26,764 bases of DNA from Stramenopiles sp. TOSAG23-3 (Eukaryota > Sar), in assembly GCA_900128585.1 (NCBI GenBank), contig LT642268.1, positions 1-26,764 on the forward strand. Reading direction: 5' to 3'. The notes under the pieces were generated by a model. The model did no database searches. It worked only from the letters and a program-made list of their open reading frames with translations, and was not told the origin of the DNA. The position numbers and the translations under genes were made by a program. Shown here piece by piece: positions 9,758 to 17,943 of the stretch. The first letter of the stretch is position 1; each line of letters begins with the position of its first letter.

Positions 9758-9971
9758 TTTCGTAGCTATTGATGGGACAAAATAAAGCCGGGAGTTTTGT
9801 TGCTGCTATTTTAGGGTTGATTCTGATTTGATTTCATTTCCTGTGAAAAATGGCAAATCCTCTACTCTAAACTTGTGGTATTTGTCCATAATATATTATA
9901 AAATATAAAAAAAAAAAATATAAAATATATAATTAATCATATCATATCATCATCCTCCGTTTTTTCACTGA

Positions 9972-10030
9972 CTGTGTAATAATAATACACCACTGCTGCT
10001 GCTCTCCGTCGTATTATTATTTCTACACAG
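9972..10030. repeat. Imperfect inverted repeat, 17-bp arms
   Basis: The left arm CTGTGTAATAATAATAC (9972-9988) is matched by its reverse complement at 10011-10030, interrupted only by a 3-base insertion (TCT). The 22-base loop is CTG-rich. Pairing could form a cruciform in DNA or a hairpin in RNA. Confidence 0.75.
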
Positions 10031-10336
10031 TGTATTAATACCGGTACCGGGTCGGGTAGGTATTTTTTTTAAATAAATGAAGAAAGAATGAGAAGAAGAA
10101 GAAGAAGTAACATTTAACTTAAAATTAATAATATTCTATAATAACAAAGTGTGTTGTGTTGTTTTGTGTGCTGCTGCTTGCTGTGGCGGATTTGGCATTT
10201 GTTTGCTTCTCTAATAGTTTACTACACCACCTAGTATTATTTTATTATAAAATTAAAAAAATAATTATATCCTTCTTTCTTCTCCTTCCTCCCCCCTTTG
10301 TTCCTTCTTCTTCTTCGTCGTCCTCCTCCCCTCGTT

Positions 10337-10357
10337 GGTGGTGGTGGTGGTGGTGGT
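10337..10357 (+). repeat. (GGT)7 microsatellite
   Basis: There are seven perfect GGT units in the FKBP upstream region, preceded by a TTC/GTC/TCC-rich pyrimidine stretch from about 10305. Its G-doublets could in principle form a two-tetrad quadruplex. Confidence 0.9.
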
Positions 10358-10524
10358 GAGGTATTTTTTCGTCATATTATAATTTTGTTTTTTTTGTACA
10401 ATATTTGGCACGTTTAATAAAAGTGTATCTGAATTTTTCTTCTTTCGATCTTATTTCGTAGTAGAAAAAGGAAAGACACTGTTTTGCTTGACTGAGTGTG
10501 CTGTATTTTGAAAAAGATTTGGTC

Positions 10525-11355
10525 ATGAATAGACGACAGGTTCAGACTTTTCCCGCGACGTTTGCTTTTTTTGCCTTGCTGGGCCTTGCCCTGCTTGGCA
10601 GTTCCAGGGGCGCGCAGTATATAAACTATGACAATGCACAAGATATCGTCCTGAGCTTGAAGCACACCATGGGTAGGGCAAAAGTAGCGGCAGAAAGTAA
10701 GCCGATAAAGTCTAGCGATGCCCTCAAGTACATTAAACAGATGCAAACCATTTTAAAAGACTGGGCAACCCACATCGTCAAATCTACGGACGAAAACGGG
10801 AAGCCAAAAGTGGACAAAGCAGCGGCGCGCGACGAAGAAATTGAGTTCAGTTACAACGCGACGTTTATCCCAGAAAAATGTTCAACGGTTACTGTCGAGG
10901 GAAGCCGTGCAAAAGTCCATTATGTAGGAAAGTTGATGAGAAATAATAAGGTTTTTGATAGCTCGTTTCATACTGGGTCTATGCCCCTACGTTTCACCAT
11001 CGGTGATGGCGATGGTAAAGTACCCGGGTGGGACAAAGGAACGTTGGGTATGTGCAAAGGCGAGCGGCGGAATCTTTTCGTGCCATACGCAGACGGATAC
11101 GGTGAAACAGGAAGTGGCAGTGTGCCCCCTTATTCAAATCTGAAGTATACGCTCGAATTAGTCGAGTTTTCTGGACCTAGTGGCGCGTCGTCTGAAACAC
11201 GAACGCCGACCACCACAAAGAAGCCTGAAACGGACGAAACCAAGATCGAAGAACCAGAGGCACCGTCTGGTGGGGAAAAGAGGAAGAAAAGGAAGAAAAA
11301 AAAGAAGAACAGGAAGAAAAAGAAGAAGCGTGGGGGAAAGAAGGATGAACTATGA
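10525..11355 (+). CDS. ER-luminal FKBP-type peptidyl-prolyl isomerase with KDEL
   Basis: This encodes 276 residues from the ATG at 10525 (G at -3). A signal peptide covers about 1-29: basic start, hydrophobic core FAFFALLGLALLG, small residues before the cut. A helical N-terminal segment (about 30-110) precedes one FKBP domain (about 118-215). The domain shows VHYVGKL (Y133), FDSS, PGWDKG (W169) and SVPPYSNLKYTLELV, matching the FKBP12 pocket residues. It should catalyse proline isomerisation during folding in the ER. After the domain comes a Thr/Glu-rich linker and then a tail of over 20 lysines and arginines, ending in a canonical KDEL (273-276). It is closest in type to FKBP2/FKBP13, which lack this tail. 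The family call is strong; the role of the basic tail is unknown. Confidence 0.93.
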   Translation: MNRRQVQTFPATFAFFALLGLALLGSSRGAQYINYDNAQDIVLSLKHTMGRAKVAAESKPIKSSDALKYIKQMQTILKDWATHIVKSTDENGKPKVDKAAARDEEIEFSYNATFIPEKCSTVTVEGSRAKVHYVGKLMRNNKVFDSSFHTGSMPLRFTIGDGDGKVPGWDKGTLGMCKGERRNLFVPYADGYGETGSGSVPPYSNLKYTLELVEFSGPSGASSETRTPTTTKKPETDETKIEEPEAPSGGEKRKKRKKKKKNRKKKKKRGGKKDEL

Positions 11356-11397
11356 ACAAAATGCCATTACAAAGGTACCCTATATGTATTGAAGCAT

Positions 11398-11403
11398 AAT
11401 AAA
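11398..11403 (+). terminator. Candidate polyadenylation signal AATAAA
   Basis: AATAAA lies about 43 bases after the FKBP stop codon, a sensible distance for 3' end formation. A short TTTGTTCGTGT stretch follows, resembling a downstream U/GU-rich element. Confidence 0.45.
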
Positions 11404-12385
11404 AATTTGTTCGTGTAAATACAAGAATGATGTATCAAACAAATTGACGCAACAGCAAACAAAATTATTTATTATGAAAACACATCTCCAACAAAAAAAA
11501 AAAACACTGGAATAAAAATGTGAGTATTTTAATTATAATATAGTTCAGTATTTAGCTAATAATTGGACACTAATACTTCATATTATATAGTCGTCTAATA
11601 AAAAAGAACAACAAAGAAGAAGAAGATGAGATTCTATTTTTTTAAATATTTAAAAAAATAAATTTATAAAATAATATTTTAACTTTTATACATGAGATAC
11701 GACTTCGCCCACTTTATGTAATCATCGTATGCAAACGAATTCTATAATAATTCTACTTTTATTATTATATACAATATTAAACTCTAATCTCTATAAGAAA
11801 AAAGTGTTGTAATAATGTAAAAGTCGCTTTTTAACTAAAATCTCTGTGTTTTAAATTTTTTTCTGTTTGTTGTTTTCACTTTACTTTTGATTGGTTGGAT
11901 TGTTTTGTTGTTGTTCCTTTCCTTTCTTTTTTTATTTTTATTTTTGAAACAAAATACTTCAATAATTAAGGACATAGTTACCCAATAGTCATTTCTTATT
12001 TATCACCTTGTTGTATGAACTGAACTGTATGAAAGGAAAAGCTGAAAACTTACTAATTCACTTACATACATTAGATAAATTAAATCCTTAATTTATGAAA
12101 CAGCCAAGCGTTATTGAGTGCATTTTAAACATTATTTTTAACAACACATCATCATATATAATAGTACACTTACACACACTCAAGCTCACTCACACACACT
12201 CATTGTATTTTTGTTATACATTTATTTTTAAAGAATGTTTTTTAAATGAGGTAGGATAAAAAAAGAGTCTATTTTGATCAATAACAGAAGTTTAAATAGA
12301 AGAAAGATAGTTTATAAAATTGGGAACGGGTTCCAAGGCAGTATTTACTTCCTTCGACGCAAGCTCCAACCGTTCGTGAAGGATT
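11404..12385. other. AT-rich spacer upstream of the Kelch/EGF gene
   Basis: No gene is visible in this stretch. It holds an AGTCGTCTA motif at 11589-11597, followed closely by a GAAGAAGAAG tract (about 11615-11625), many A and T runs, and a CACACA-rich patch (about 12170-12200). A 16-mer at 12084-12099 recurs exactly at 21830-21845. The Kelch/EGF promoter should lie at the right end, but no TATA box stands out. Confidence 0.6.
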
Positions 12386-15355
12386 ATGCCTGGCAAAAGG
12401 TTTGTCCTATTTTTGTATGGGGTTCTGTTCTGCCATGCCCTAGTGATAAGCGAAGTGCTGTGCTGGCAAGAGTGGCAATGGGATCACGTTAAATTATACA
12501 ATGAAACTCTGCGCAGGGTTATAGCAAAAGCATTGGAAAACAACGCCACCTTGAACTTCACCATGAGCGAGGCTCTGGGGAATGGTACGTTGGCAACTTC
12601 TCCCGAAGGGCGTCGTGGACACTCTATCAACATGATTGGTGATGATCTAATAGTAATATTTGGAGGTAGAGGGCCAGAAAAATTGGTTCCACATTACCCA
12701 AAGAGTTACGATATTGAAGAAGTTAATGGAACGGTAGTGGTAAAATCGTACCAGGGGCGGACAATTGGTTACACGGATGAAGAGTGTATACAGGTTGCCA
12801 TCATGGAAGGAACGTTGACCAATTCAAGCTCTGAAGAAGATATTGAGAAAGCTTTGGAAAAGTGTGGGCGCAGGATTTTAGTCAGTGAAGGCTTCAACGA
12901 CATTTGGTCTTACAACGTTGGGTGCGCTCGTACGGACGACTATGGGTGCATTTCTGAAGGGTGGACAAACCACTTCCCCAATACCCTTTACGGCGGGTGC
13001 AAGATTATAACGACCGTTATTGGGACGGAAGAAGTTTGCCCCGCTCCAACGGAGCGTTATGGGCACGCAGCAGCCATCTACTTGCCGAAACGAAATGGGA
13101 CGTACCAAGATATTCGATACGCCCGGATGTTTGTGTATGGTGGCTTTTCCCAGTTCTGCAACGACTACTGCAGTGATATGTGGGTGTGGTACTTCAATAC
13201 AACTTCGTGGGAACAGATTCCCGATTTAGAGAAAGATCGGCTTGAGCCTACGAAGGATGGAACACCGACAGGGCACATGAAGGAACCAGGGAGGCGCTGG
13301 AGATTTGGGACAGTGCAAGATGACTTCAAAATGTTTATGTTTGGGGGATACCGTCTGTGGCATGGGTTTCACAAAGAAAATAGTTTAGAAAACCATTGGG
13401 GAGTGTACAACACCCTGTTTAACCCTAAAGGTGGTTATTTAAGTGATTTTTACTACCTTGATCTGGTGCGCGGGACATGGACTAAAATCCCGCGCAAACG
13501 GACGTGTTTTGCAGACCCGGGAGTCACATGGGCGGAAAGAAACGATATTTCATGTGAAGATATATGGCCCCCGCCCCGTGCTGGCGGCCGCTTGGCAATG
13601 CACAAGAACAAAATATGGCTTTTTGGGGGATACCAAACGCACTTTCCGTACCCACACTTGAAAAGTTACGGGTCTGGCAGGGGTACTGCATTTTTGAGTA
13701 CCAACTCAGGGCCTCGGCCGTACCCAACCCATCCTTATTATTTAAATGACTTTTGGGAATACGACTTGGACACTGGGATTTGGAAGGAAATCCATCCGAC
13801 AGGGGACCAGTTCCCTGAGGGTCGACACGATCACGTGTTTGTCCACGCGGGGGCAGTCCTTCTGATGCATGGGGGCTACCGATCCAACTACAAGTTTAGC
13901 TCACTGTGGATATACAACATCTCTGCCAACCGATGGCGTGAAAAACGCGATTTTGTACACCCACTGTACCCCCCAAACTGCACGGACGATGGGGGGCTGG
14001 ATGATCATGGCGAGCCATTTATATGGCCGGAAAATGACGTTGGAGACCCGATACACCTCAGTCATCACGAGACATTGCGTCGGCAGCATGAATATCACCC
14101 GAACCAGACTGGTGGATTTAGAGTGGACAATCCAAACTATGGAACAGATGTTGACGTGTGGAGATTTTCAAAGAATCTTCACCCGCAGGATCCCGACGGG
14201 GGGCATTACCATATCTCAAGGTTCACTAGTGAAGAACAATATGATTTTAACAGATCCCCCACTGTGTTCGGGGTTCCTACCAGGGGGTTTCCAACAGACG
14301 GCGAATTCGGTCGGGCCAGTAAACATGTCATCATCCCTCAGCCCCGGCGTCAAGCCCCGGGGTGGGACGGCTGCCGCGATCGGTTGGATGGATGGTATGA
14401 TGACCGAGGCCCTAAGTACAATTTAATGTGGCTGCAACCACTTCAACGTTCGGAGCACGCTGGAATATGGGTGTACAAGCATAAGCTGATGATAATATTT
14501 GGCGGGTCGGCGTACCAAGAGTACAAACGCAACCCCTTTCGAAAGAGGGTGGATGGGTACAGCGAAGAGAACATTGCCAATACTGGTTATGGATTCCGTG
14601 CTGGAAAAACATTGTACGGGCTGACCATGAACGACATGTGGACATGGCATAGGGACCATTGCCCTCGCAATTGCTCTTACCATGGCGTTTGTCTTTATGG
14701 AAATTGTATCTGTGACAATGGCTACTACGGAATCGATTGCTCAAATATTTCGTGTCCAGGCGATTACTGTTACTACGACGAAAATTTAGATCAGCAGTGC
14801 TCGCACTGTTGTAGTGCGCCGTACAAACATCGTAGCGATGACTTTTACTTGCCAGATTTTCGGAAGCTCCCTTGCGACAATCGCCACCCTGGCGAGTCGA
14901 ACGGCATTTGCGATGGTTTCGGTTCATGCCAATGCCGGCCCCCGTTCATGACCCGTGATTGCTCTGTGAAAGACTGCCCAGGTAAGTCTGATAATGGTAC
15001 GTGTAACGGGCGTGGCTGGTGCAGTTTAGAGTATCCCGTCTCTCGGTGTATGTGCGACGAGCCTTTTTACGGAGCGGAATGTCAAATGACCAGGTGTCTG
15101 AATAATTGCACCCCCCCACAAGGTCTGTGCAATGCAACAACGGGGATTTGCACTTGCGAGCCAACGTACAATCCGTACAATGTCACGACGATGTACTACA
15201 CGATGGGGACTGAAAAATGGCCTCGGTTCAATGCCACCTATGCCGGGGAAGATTGTTCGTACTTAGTTGCGTTTGCTGGCGCCAGAAAACTGCGCGCAAA
15301 TATTGTGCTTGCAATATTTTGCATTGTATGCTTCTTGTCTCACGATATATTTTGA
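12386..15355 (+). CDS. Secreted or GPI-anchored Kelch-repeat / EGF-like surface protein
   Basis: This encodes 989 residues from the ATG at 12386 (A at -3). A signal peptide covers about 1-26 (RFVLFLYGVLFCHALVIS). Six Kelch-type blades follow, each with a hydrophobic strand ending in GG: IFGGRG, VYGGFS, MFGGYR, LFGGYQ, MHGGYR and IFGGSA. Several are followed by the usual W about 15-30 residues on, so a six-bladed propeller is likely. From about residue 758 the protein is cysteine-rich with EGF/tenascin-like modules such as CxxxCSYHGVC, CICDNGYYGIDC, CQCRPPF and CMCDEPFYGAEC. At least 15 N-glycosylation sequons (NxS/T) are spread throughout. The last 19 or so residues are hydrophobic (NIVLAIFCIVCFL) behind small residues AGA, which fits a GPI signal or a tail anchor. 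It is likely an extracellular adhesion or recognition protein; the ligand is unknown. Confidence 0.88.
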   Translation: MPGKRFVLFLYGVLFCHALVISEVLCWQEWQWDHVKLYNETLRRVIAKALENNATLNFTMSEALGNGTLATSPEGRRGHSINMIGDDLIVIFGGRGPEKLVPHYPKSYDIEEVNGTVVVKSYQGRTIGYTDEECIQVAIMEGTLTNSSSEEDIEKALEKCGRRILVSEGFNDIWSYNVGCARTDDYGCISEGWTNHFPNTLYGGCKIITTVIGTEEVCPAPTERYGHAAAIYLPKRNGTYQDIRYARMFVYGGFSQFCNDYCSDMWVWYFNTTSWEQIPDLEKDRLEPTKDGTPTGHMKEPGRRWRFGTVQDDFKMFMFGGYRLWHGFHKENSLENHWGVYNTLFNPKGGYLSDFYYLDLVRGTWTKIPRKRTCFADPGVTWAERNDISCEDIWPPPRAGGRLAMHKNKIWLFGGYQTHFPYPHLKSYGSGRGTAFLSTNSGPRPYPTHPYYLNDFWEYDLDTGIWKEIHPTGDQFPEGRHDHVFVHAGAVLLMHGGYRSNYKFSSLWIYNISANRWREKRDFVHPLYPPNCTDDGGLDDHGEPFIWPENDVGDPIHLSHHETLRRQHEYHPNQTGGFRVDNPNYGTDVDVWRFSKNLHPQDPDGGHYHISRFTSEEQYDFNRSPTVFGVPTRGFPTDGEFGRASKHVIIPQPRRQAPGWDGCRDRLDGWYDDRGPKYNLMWLQPLQRSEHAGIWVYKHKLMIIFGGSAYQEYKRNPFRKRVDGYSEENIANTGYGFRAGKTLYGLTMNDMWTWHRDHCPRNCSYHGVCLYGNCICDNGYYGIDCSNISCPGDYCYYDENLDQQCSHCCSAPYKHRSDDFYLPDFRKLPCDNRHPGESNGICDGFGSCQCRPPFMTRDCSVKDCPGKSDNGTCNGRGWCSLEYPVSRCMCDEPFYGAECQMTRCLNNCTPPQGLCNATTGICTCEPTYNPYNVTTMYYTMGTEKWPRFNATYAGEDCSYLVAFAGARKLRANIVLAIFCIVCFLSHDIF

Positions 15356-15694
15356 TCTGCTCCAGAAGAGCGAGAGGAACACCATCATTAAAAAACAAAT
15401 TATATATTTTTCCATTTTAGTTTGCTTACGTTATTATTTTTGCCAAGAGCTTATTAAAGAAAAAGTTATTAATTTGTTAGACATTGACTCAAACTGTCTT
15501 GTCCGTGTACGATATAACAACAACACTGCACCATGAACAAACGCAAAACACCCAGATCAATTTAGCGTTGAGCCAGGTACAGCTGTGTTCAAAAAAATAA
15601 AATGAGAAACAGAGGGCTCGCACGGGAAGCCCAAAGTTCAAAACAAAAACCACTTTGACCATTAAATTTCTCGGAAGCCTTGATCCGGCTACGC
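15356..15694. other. Short spacer between convergent genes
   Basis: This holds the 3' flanks of the Kelch/EGF gene (+) and the SAP gene (-). I see no gene, no RNA and no clear AATAAA placed for either gene; an AATAAA near 15596 is far downstream of the Kelch stop. Confidence 0.6.
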
Positions 15695-16297
15695 TTACAT
15701 GTTTTCTATGTCATAGTCACCAGGTGAGCCGCACGATGGGCTATACAACCTGACATCTCTTCGGTTCGGGATTAACTTCACTTGGTTGTAGGGACTAAAT
15801 GCAATACGTTTCGCACTTTTCCCTCCCGTTTTCTTCGACCGAGGTGTCTTGCAAGGAGTTCTGTTCCTATGAGGGGTCTTCTGTTCTACGGGTTCTTCCA
15901 TGACCACATCTTCGTCGATATCCATCCTTGAAAAAACGCTATCGTCATTAAAAAATTTGTTAGCACTTTCAACTCGCTTAAGGATTGAATCGCCATTTGA
16001 ACGGCAAACCATTGGAGAAACGTATTTGGAATCGACTTTAAAAGTTGTTTTATTCGGGGAGTGAATGTCAACACCGATGTTGTGAAACGCACCGGCGCCA
16101 AATGAGCCCCTGTGGGCATTATGAAAGTCTACTAATCTTCTCACAAGATCATCCCTGCTTCCTGTGCATTTTACTTTGAGCTTATTGCATAACTTTTGTA
16201 GGGACTTGTACTCCCAACTTTGCAAATCAAAACAACCAGGGTTTAACGTAAAATACCCCTGCTCTGCTAAAAAGTCAACACTAGTTTTGGCGGCCAT
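15695..16297 (-). CDS. Small SAP-domain protein with many CDK-type sites
   Basis: This encodes 200 residues from the ATG at 16297-16295 (G at -3, G at +4). Residues of about 28-62 form a SAP-like helix-extended-helix: WEYKSLQKLCNKLKVK, then TGSRDDLVRRL, with the expected Leu pattern and Gly-Ser/Thr turn. SAP domains usually bind DNA or chromatin. The rest looks disordered and carries eight Ser/Thr-Pro sites. Three match the full CDK consensus (SPNK, TPHR, TPCK), and several cluster with basic residues that could serve as a nuclear signal (PRSKKTGGKSAKR). This suggests a cell-cycle-regulated chromatin or spindle protein, loosely like NuSAP in layout, though no homology is shown. It is divergent to the TMEM42-like gene with a 1.2-kb spacer. 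SAP call good, function inferred. Confidence 0.82.
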   Translation of the reverse strand: MAAKTSVDFLAEQGYFTLNPGCFDLQSWEYKSLQKLCNKLKVKCTGSRDDLVRRLVDFHNAHRGSFGAGAFHNIGVDIHSPNKTTFKVDSKYVSPMVCRSNGDSILKRVESANKFFNDDSVFSRMDIDEDVVMEEPVEQKTPHRNRTPCKTPRSKKTGGKSAKRIAFSPYNQVKLIPNRRDVRLYSPSCGSPGDYDIENM

Positions 16298-16527
16298 TGC
16301 GTTTTCTGCTGCTTTTCTGTGTTGTTGTCTTCTGTTTGTGAAACTATGATAATTAAATCTACTATGTCTTTTTGTGCGTTTGAAAGATTGGATGAAATAC
16401 TTGATGGACTTCGTAATTGAAAACAGTAAAACGTTTTTTTATAGAAACATTTCTGTTCTACAAACTGTATATGTTATGGAAGAGTCGCCTTTCGCAATAT
16501 ATACTGTACTGTAAGTAGAACCAAAAT

Positions 16528-16641
16528 ATTTATTATAATAATTATTATTATGTGGTGGTGTGATGATGATGATGATAATAATAATAAATAATATAAAAAA
16601 AATTAAAAAGAAGAAGAAGCTTCTTCTTCCTTCTTCTTCTT
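16528..16641. repeat. Simple-repeat cluster with a perfect GAA/TTC palindrome
   Basis: ATT/ATA runs, GTGGTG, (GAT)n, (AAT)n and then GAAGAAGAAG followed directly by CTTCTTCTTC (16610-16629) form a perfect 20-bp palindrome. It is followed by a second TTC arm reaching 16641. It could extrude as a cruciform or form a purine triplex. Confidence 0.85.
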
Positions 16642-17147
16642 ATACCAAGGGTATTCATTAGATATAGTCGTCTATAATAATATCATCTTGGGTACACAAC
16701 GATCAGATCGATAAATAGAAGAGGTGCTTTTGCATTTTACAATTAACATACACAGAGCATTGTTCGTTTATCATTGTTTGCGCATTTTTATTTTTAATTA
16801 AAAAAATATTGGATACGCAGCATTTATTTACATTGAATAGCATATAGAAAGATGAAACGTTTAGAACTCTTTTAATCACGCGGGAAGTGACAAGGACGGC
16901 ATTGTTAGGAAAAAACTAAGTTCTGAGAAGAAGAATACTATAGGAACAGCATCAAATCACAAACGGCCATATTAAATGTACAAACCGTCCTCGTACCTGT
17001 ACCGTACCGTAGTTATTTCTAGTCGTCTAGTAATGTAATAAGAGAACGGAAAGAGGACCGACGACAATTCGGATAAAAAATGATGAAATTAATAAAATGA
17101 ATGAAACAACATTTTTTTGTTAAAAATATAAAGTGTAATTTAATATA

Positions 17148-17285
17148 AGAAAGAAGAAGAAGAAGAACGAAGAAGACGAAGGAAAAGAACGCCGCCGCCG
17201 CCACCAACAACAAAAAAGTATTTTTTTTTTTTATTATTATTATTATTATTTCTATTAATTTTTTTTAAATATTATTATTAAAATA
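17148..17285. repeat. Composite simple repeat: GAA, GCC, poly-T, ATT
   Basis: A GAA-rich tract (17148-17188) passes into GCC units (17191-17202), then ACC/AAC, a run of 12 T (17221-17232) and (ATT)n to about 17250, followed by more AT repeats. The poly-T next to (ATT)n echoes the arrangement at 5386-5408, in reversed order. Confidence 0.85.
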
Positions 17286-17510
17286 TAAAAAATAGTACCT
17301 GGTATAAAATATAATACAATCATGGTTGATGAATGTGTTGTTAACGTATTAAATTTTACATTTATACATACCTCTATATCATCTACCCAAATGGTTCATA
17401 AAATGTATCTAAACCCATGATACTGGTTTTAACAAGAAATATAATTGCAAACGCACAACGCACACTTCTTGCTTTTTGAAATTTGGGTCTTCTGCACGTT
17501 TGCGGTGAAA

Positions 17511-17942
17511 ATGGGGCTCTCCTCAATTCTGGCAGGGTTTTATGGTGCGCTAGCAGGGGTACTGGGGAAGTATGCGTTCAGTGAAGAAACTGGTCTATCA
17601 CGGTATGCTCTAGATACTTGCAATAGCTCTGGAATATTAAGCCCTTTGTATTGTCAAAATGTAGTCTATGTTTTGCGTGCAATTATGGTTTCTTTAATGA
17701 TGTGGGTCAACGGGCTAATGTTTTCCTGTGCTTTCACAGGACTAAACGAAGACGGTTCGTTGACGTCTACGGTTCTTAGTACGTCAACCAATTTTCTTTT
17801 CACTGCATTTTTAGGGTATTTCTTATTCGGCGAGCATTTGTCGTACATGTGGGGTACCGGCGCGTTATTGGTGGCGCTTGGGGTATATTTTGTGCTTTTG
17901 GGCAAAGCAAAGACACGGAGGTCAAAGAAAAAGAAGGAATAA
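17511..17942 (+). CDS. TMEM42-like small membrane protein (drug/metabolite transporter fold)
   Basis: This encodes 143 residues from the ATG at 17511 (A at -3, G at +4). An upstream in-frame TTG is not a credible start. Four hydrophobic segments are visible: about 5-22, 52-78, 85-108 and 111-132, with a short lysine/arginine tail. The signature T-S-T-x-x-S-T-S-T-N-F-L-F-T-A-F-L-G followed by FGE matches the TMEM42/EamA-type motif, and the length fits TMEM42 (about 150-160). Such half-size DMT proteins probably act as dimers in internal membranes, but their substrate is not established. The K-rich end (RRSKKKKE) is not a canonical KKxx signal. Family call good, function unknown. Confidence 0.85.
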   Translation: MGLSSILAGFYGALAGVLGKYAFSEETGLSRYALDTCNSSGILSPLYCQNVVYVLRAIMVSLMMWVNGLMFSCAFTGLNEDGSLTSTVLSTSTNFLFTAFLGYFLFGEHLSYMWGTGALLVALGVYFVLLGKAKTRRSKKKKE

Positions 17943-17943
17943 A
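17938..17943 (+). terminator. AATAAA overlapping the stop codon
   Basis: The last sense codon GAA and stop TAA read GAATAAAAG, so an AATAAA overlaps the TMEM42-like stop. If it directs polyadenylation the 3' UTR would be only tens of bases. Chance is possible. Confidence 0.25.

Larger units (their letters stand above)
9758..10524. promoter_or_regulatory. Divergent promoter region with repeats
   Basis: This 767-base stretch lies between the 5' ends of the cystatin-like gene (-) and the FKBP gene (+), so it should hold both promoters. It contains an imperfect hairpin (9972-10030), a 10-bp GC palindrome CCGGTACCGG (10041-10050), a GAA tract (10091-10107), a TTC/GTC/TCC-rich stretch (about 10305-10330) and (GGT)7 at 10337-10357. 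I cannot point to a credible TATA box. The open frame at 10156-10359 is only a reading of these repeats. Confidence 0.5.
16298..17510. promoter_or_regulatory. Divergent spacer rich in simple repeats
   Basis: This 1.2-kb stretch must hold the promoters of the SAP gene (-) and TMEM42-like gene (+). It contains two AGTCGTCTA motifs (16666-16674, 17021-17029) and two simple-repeat clusters (16528-16641, 17148-17285), with no coding gene. GTACC-type sequences lie beside the second motif. No TATA box is convincing. Confidence 0.55.

Noticed and set aside
10156-10359. 67-codon open frame ending in Ser and Trp runs
   Set aside because: It starts at a non-ATG codon and ends in translated TCN and GGT repeats.
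13869-14426. 185-codon open frame in another + frame
   Set aside because: It is out of frame inside the Kelch/EGF gene, with no domain; the main frame carries the clear Kelch motifs.
16550-16600. TGATGA box as a C/D snoRNA
   Set aside because: It lies in a GAT microsatellite and lacks a partnered CTGA box and terminal stem.
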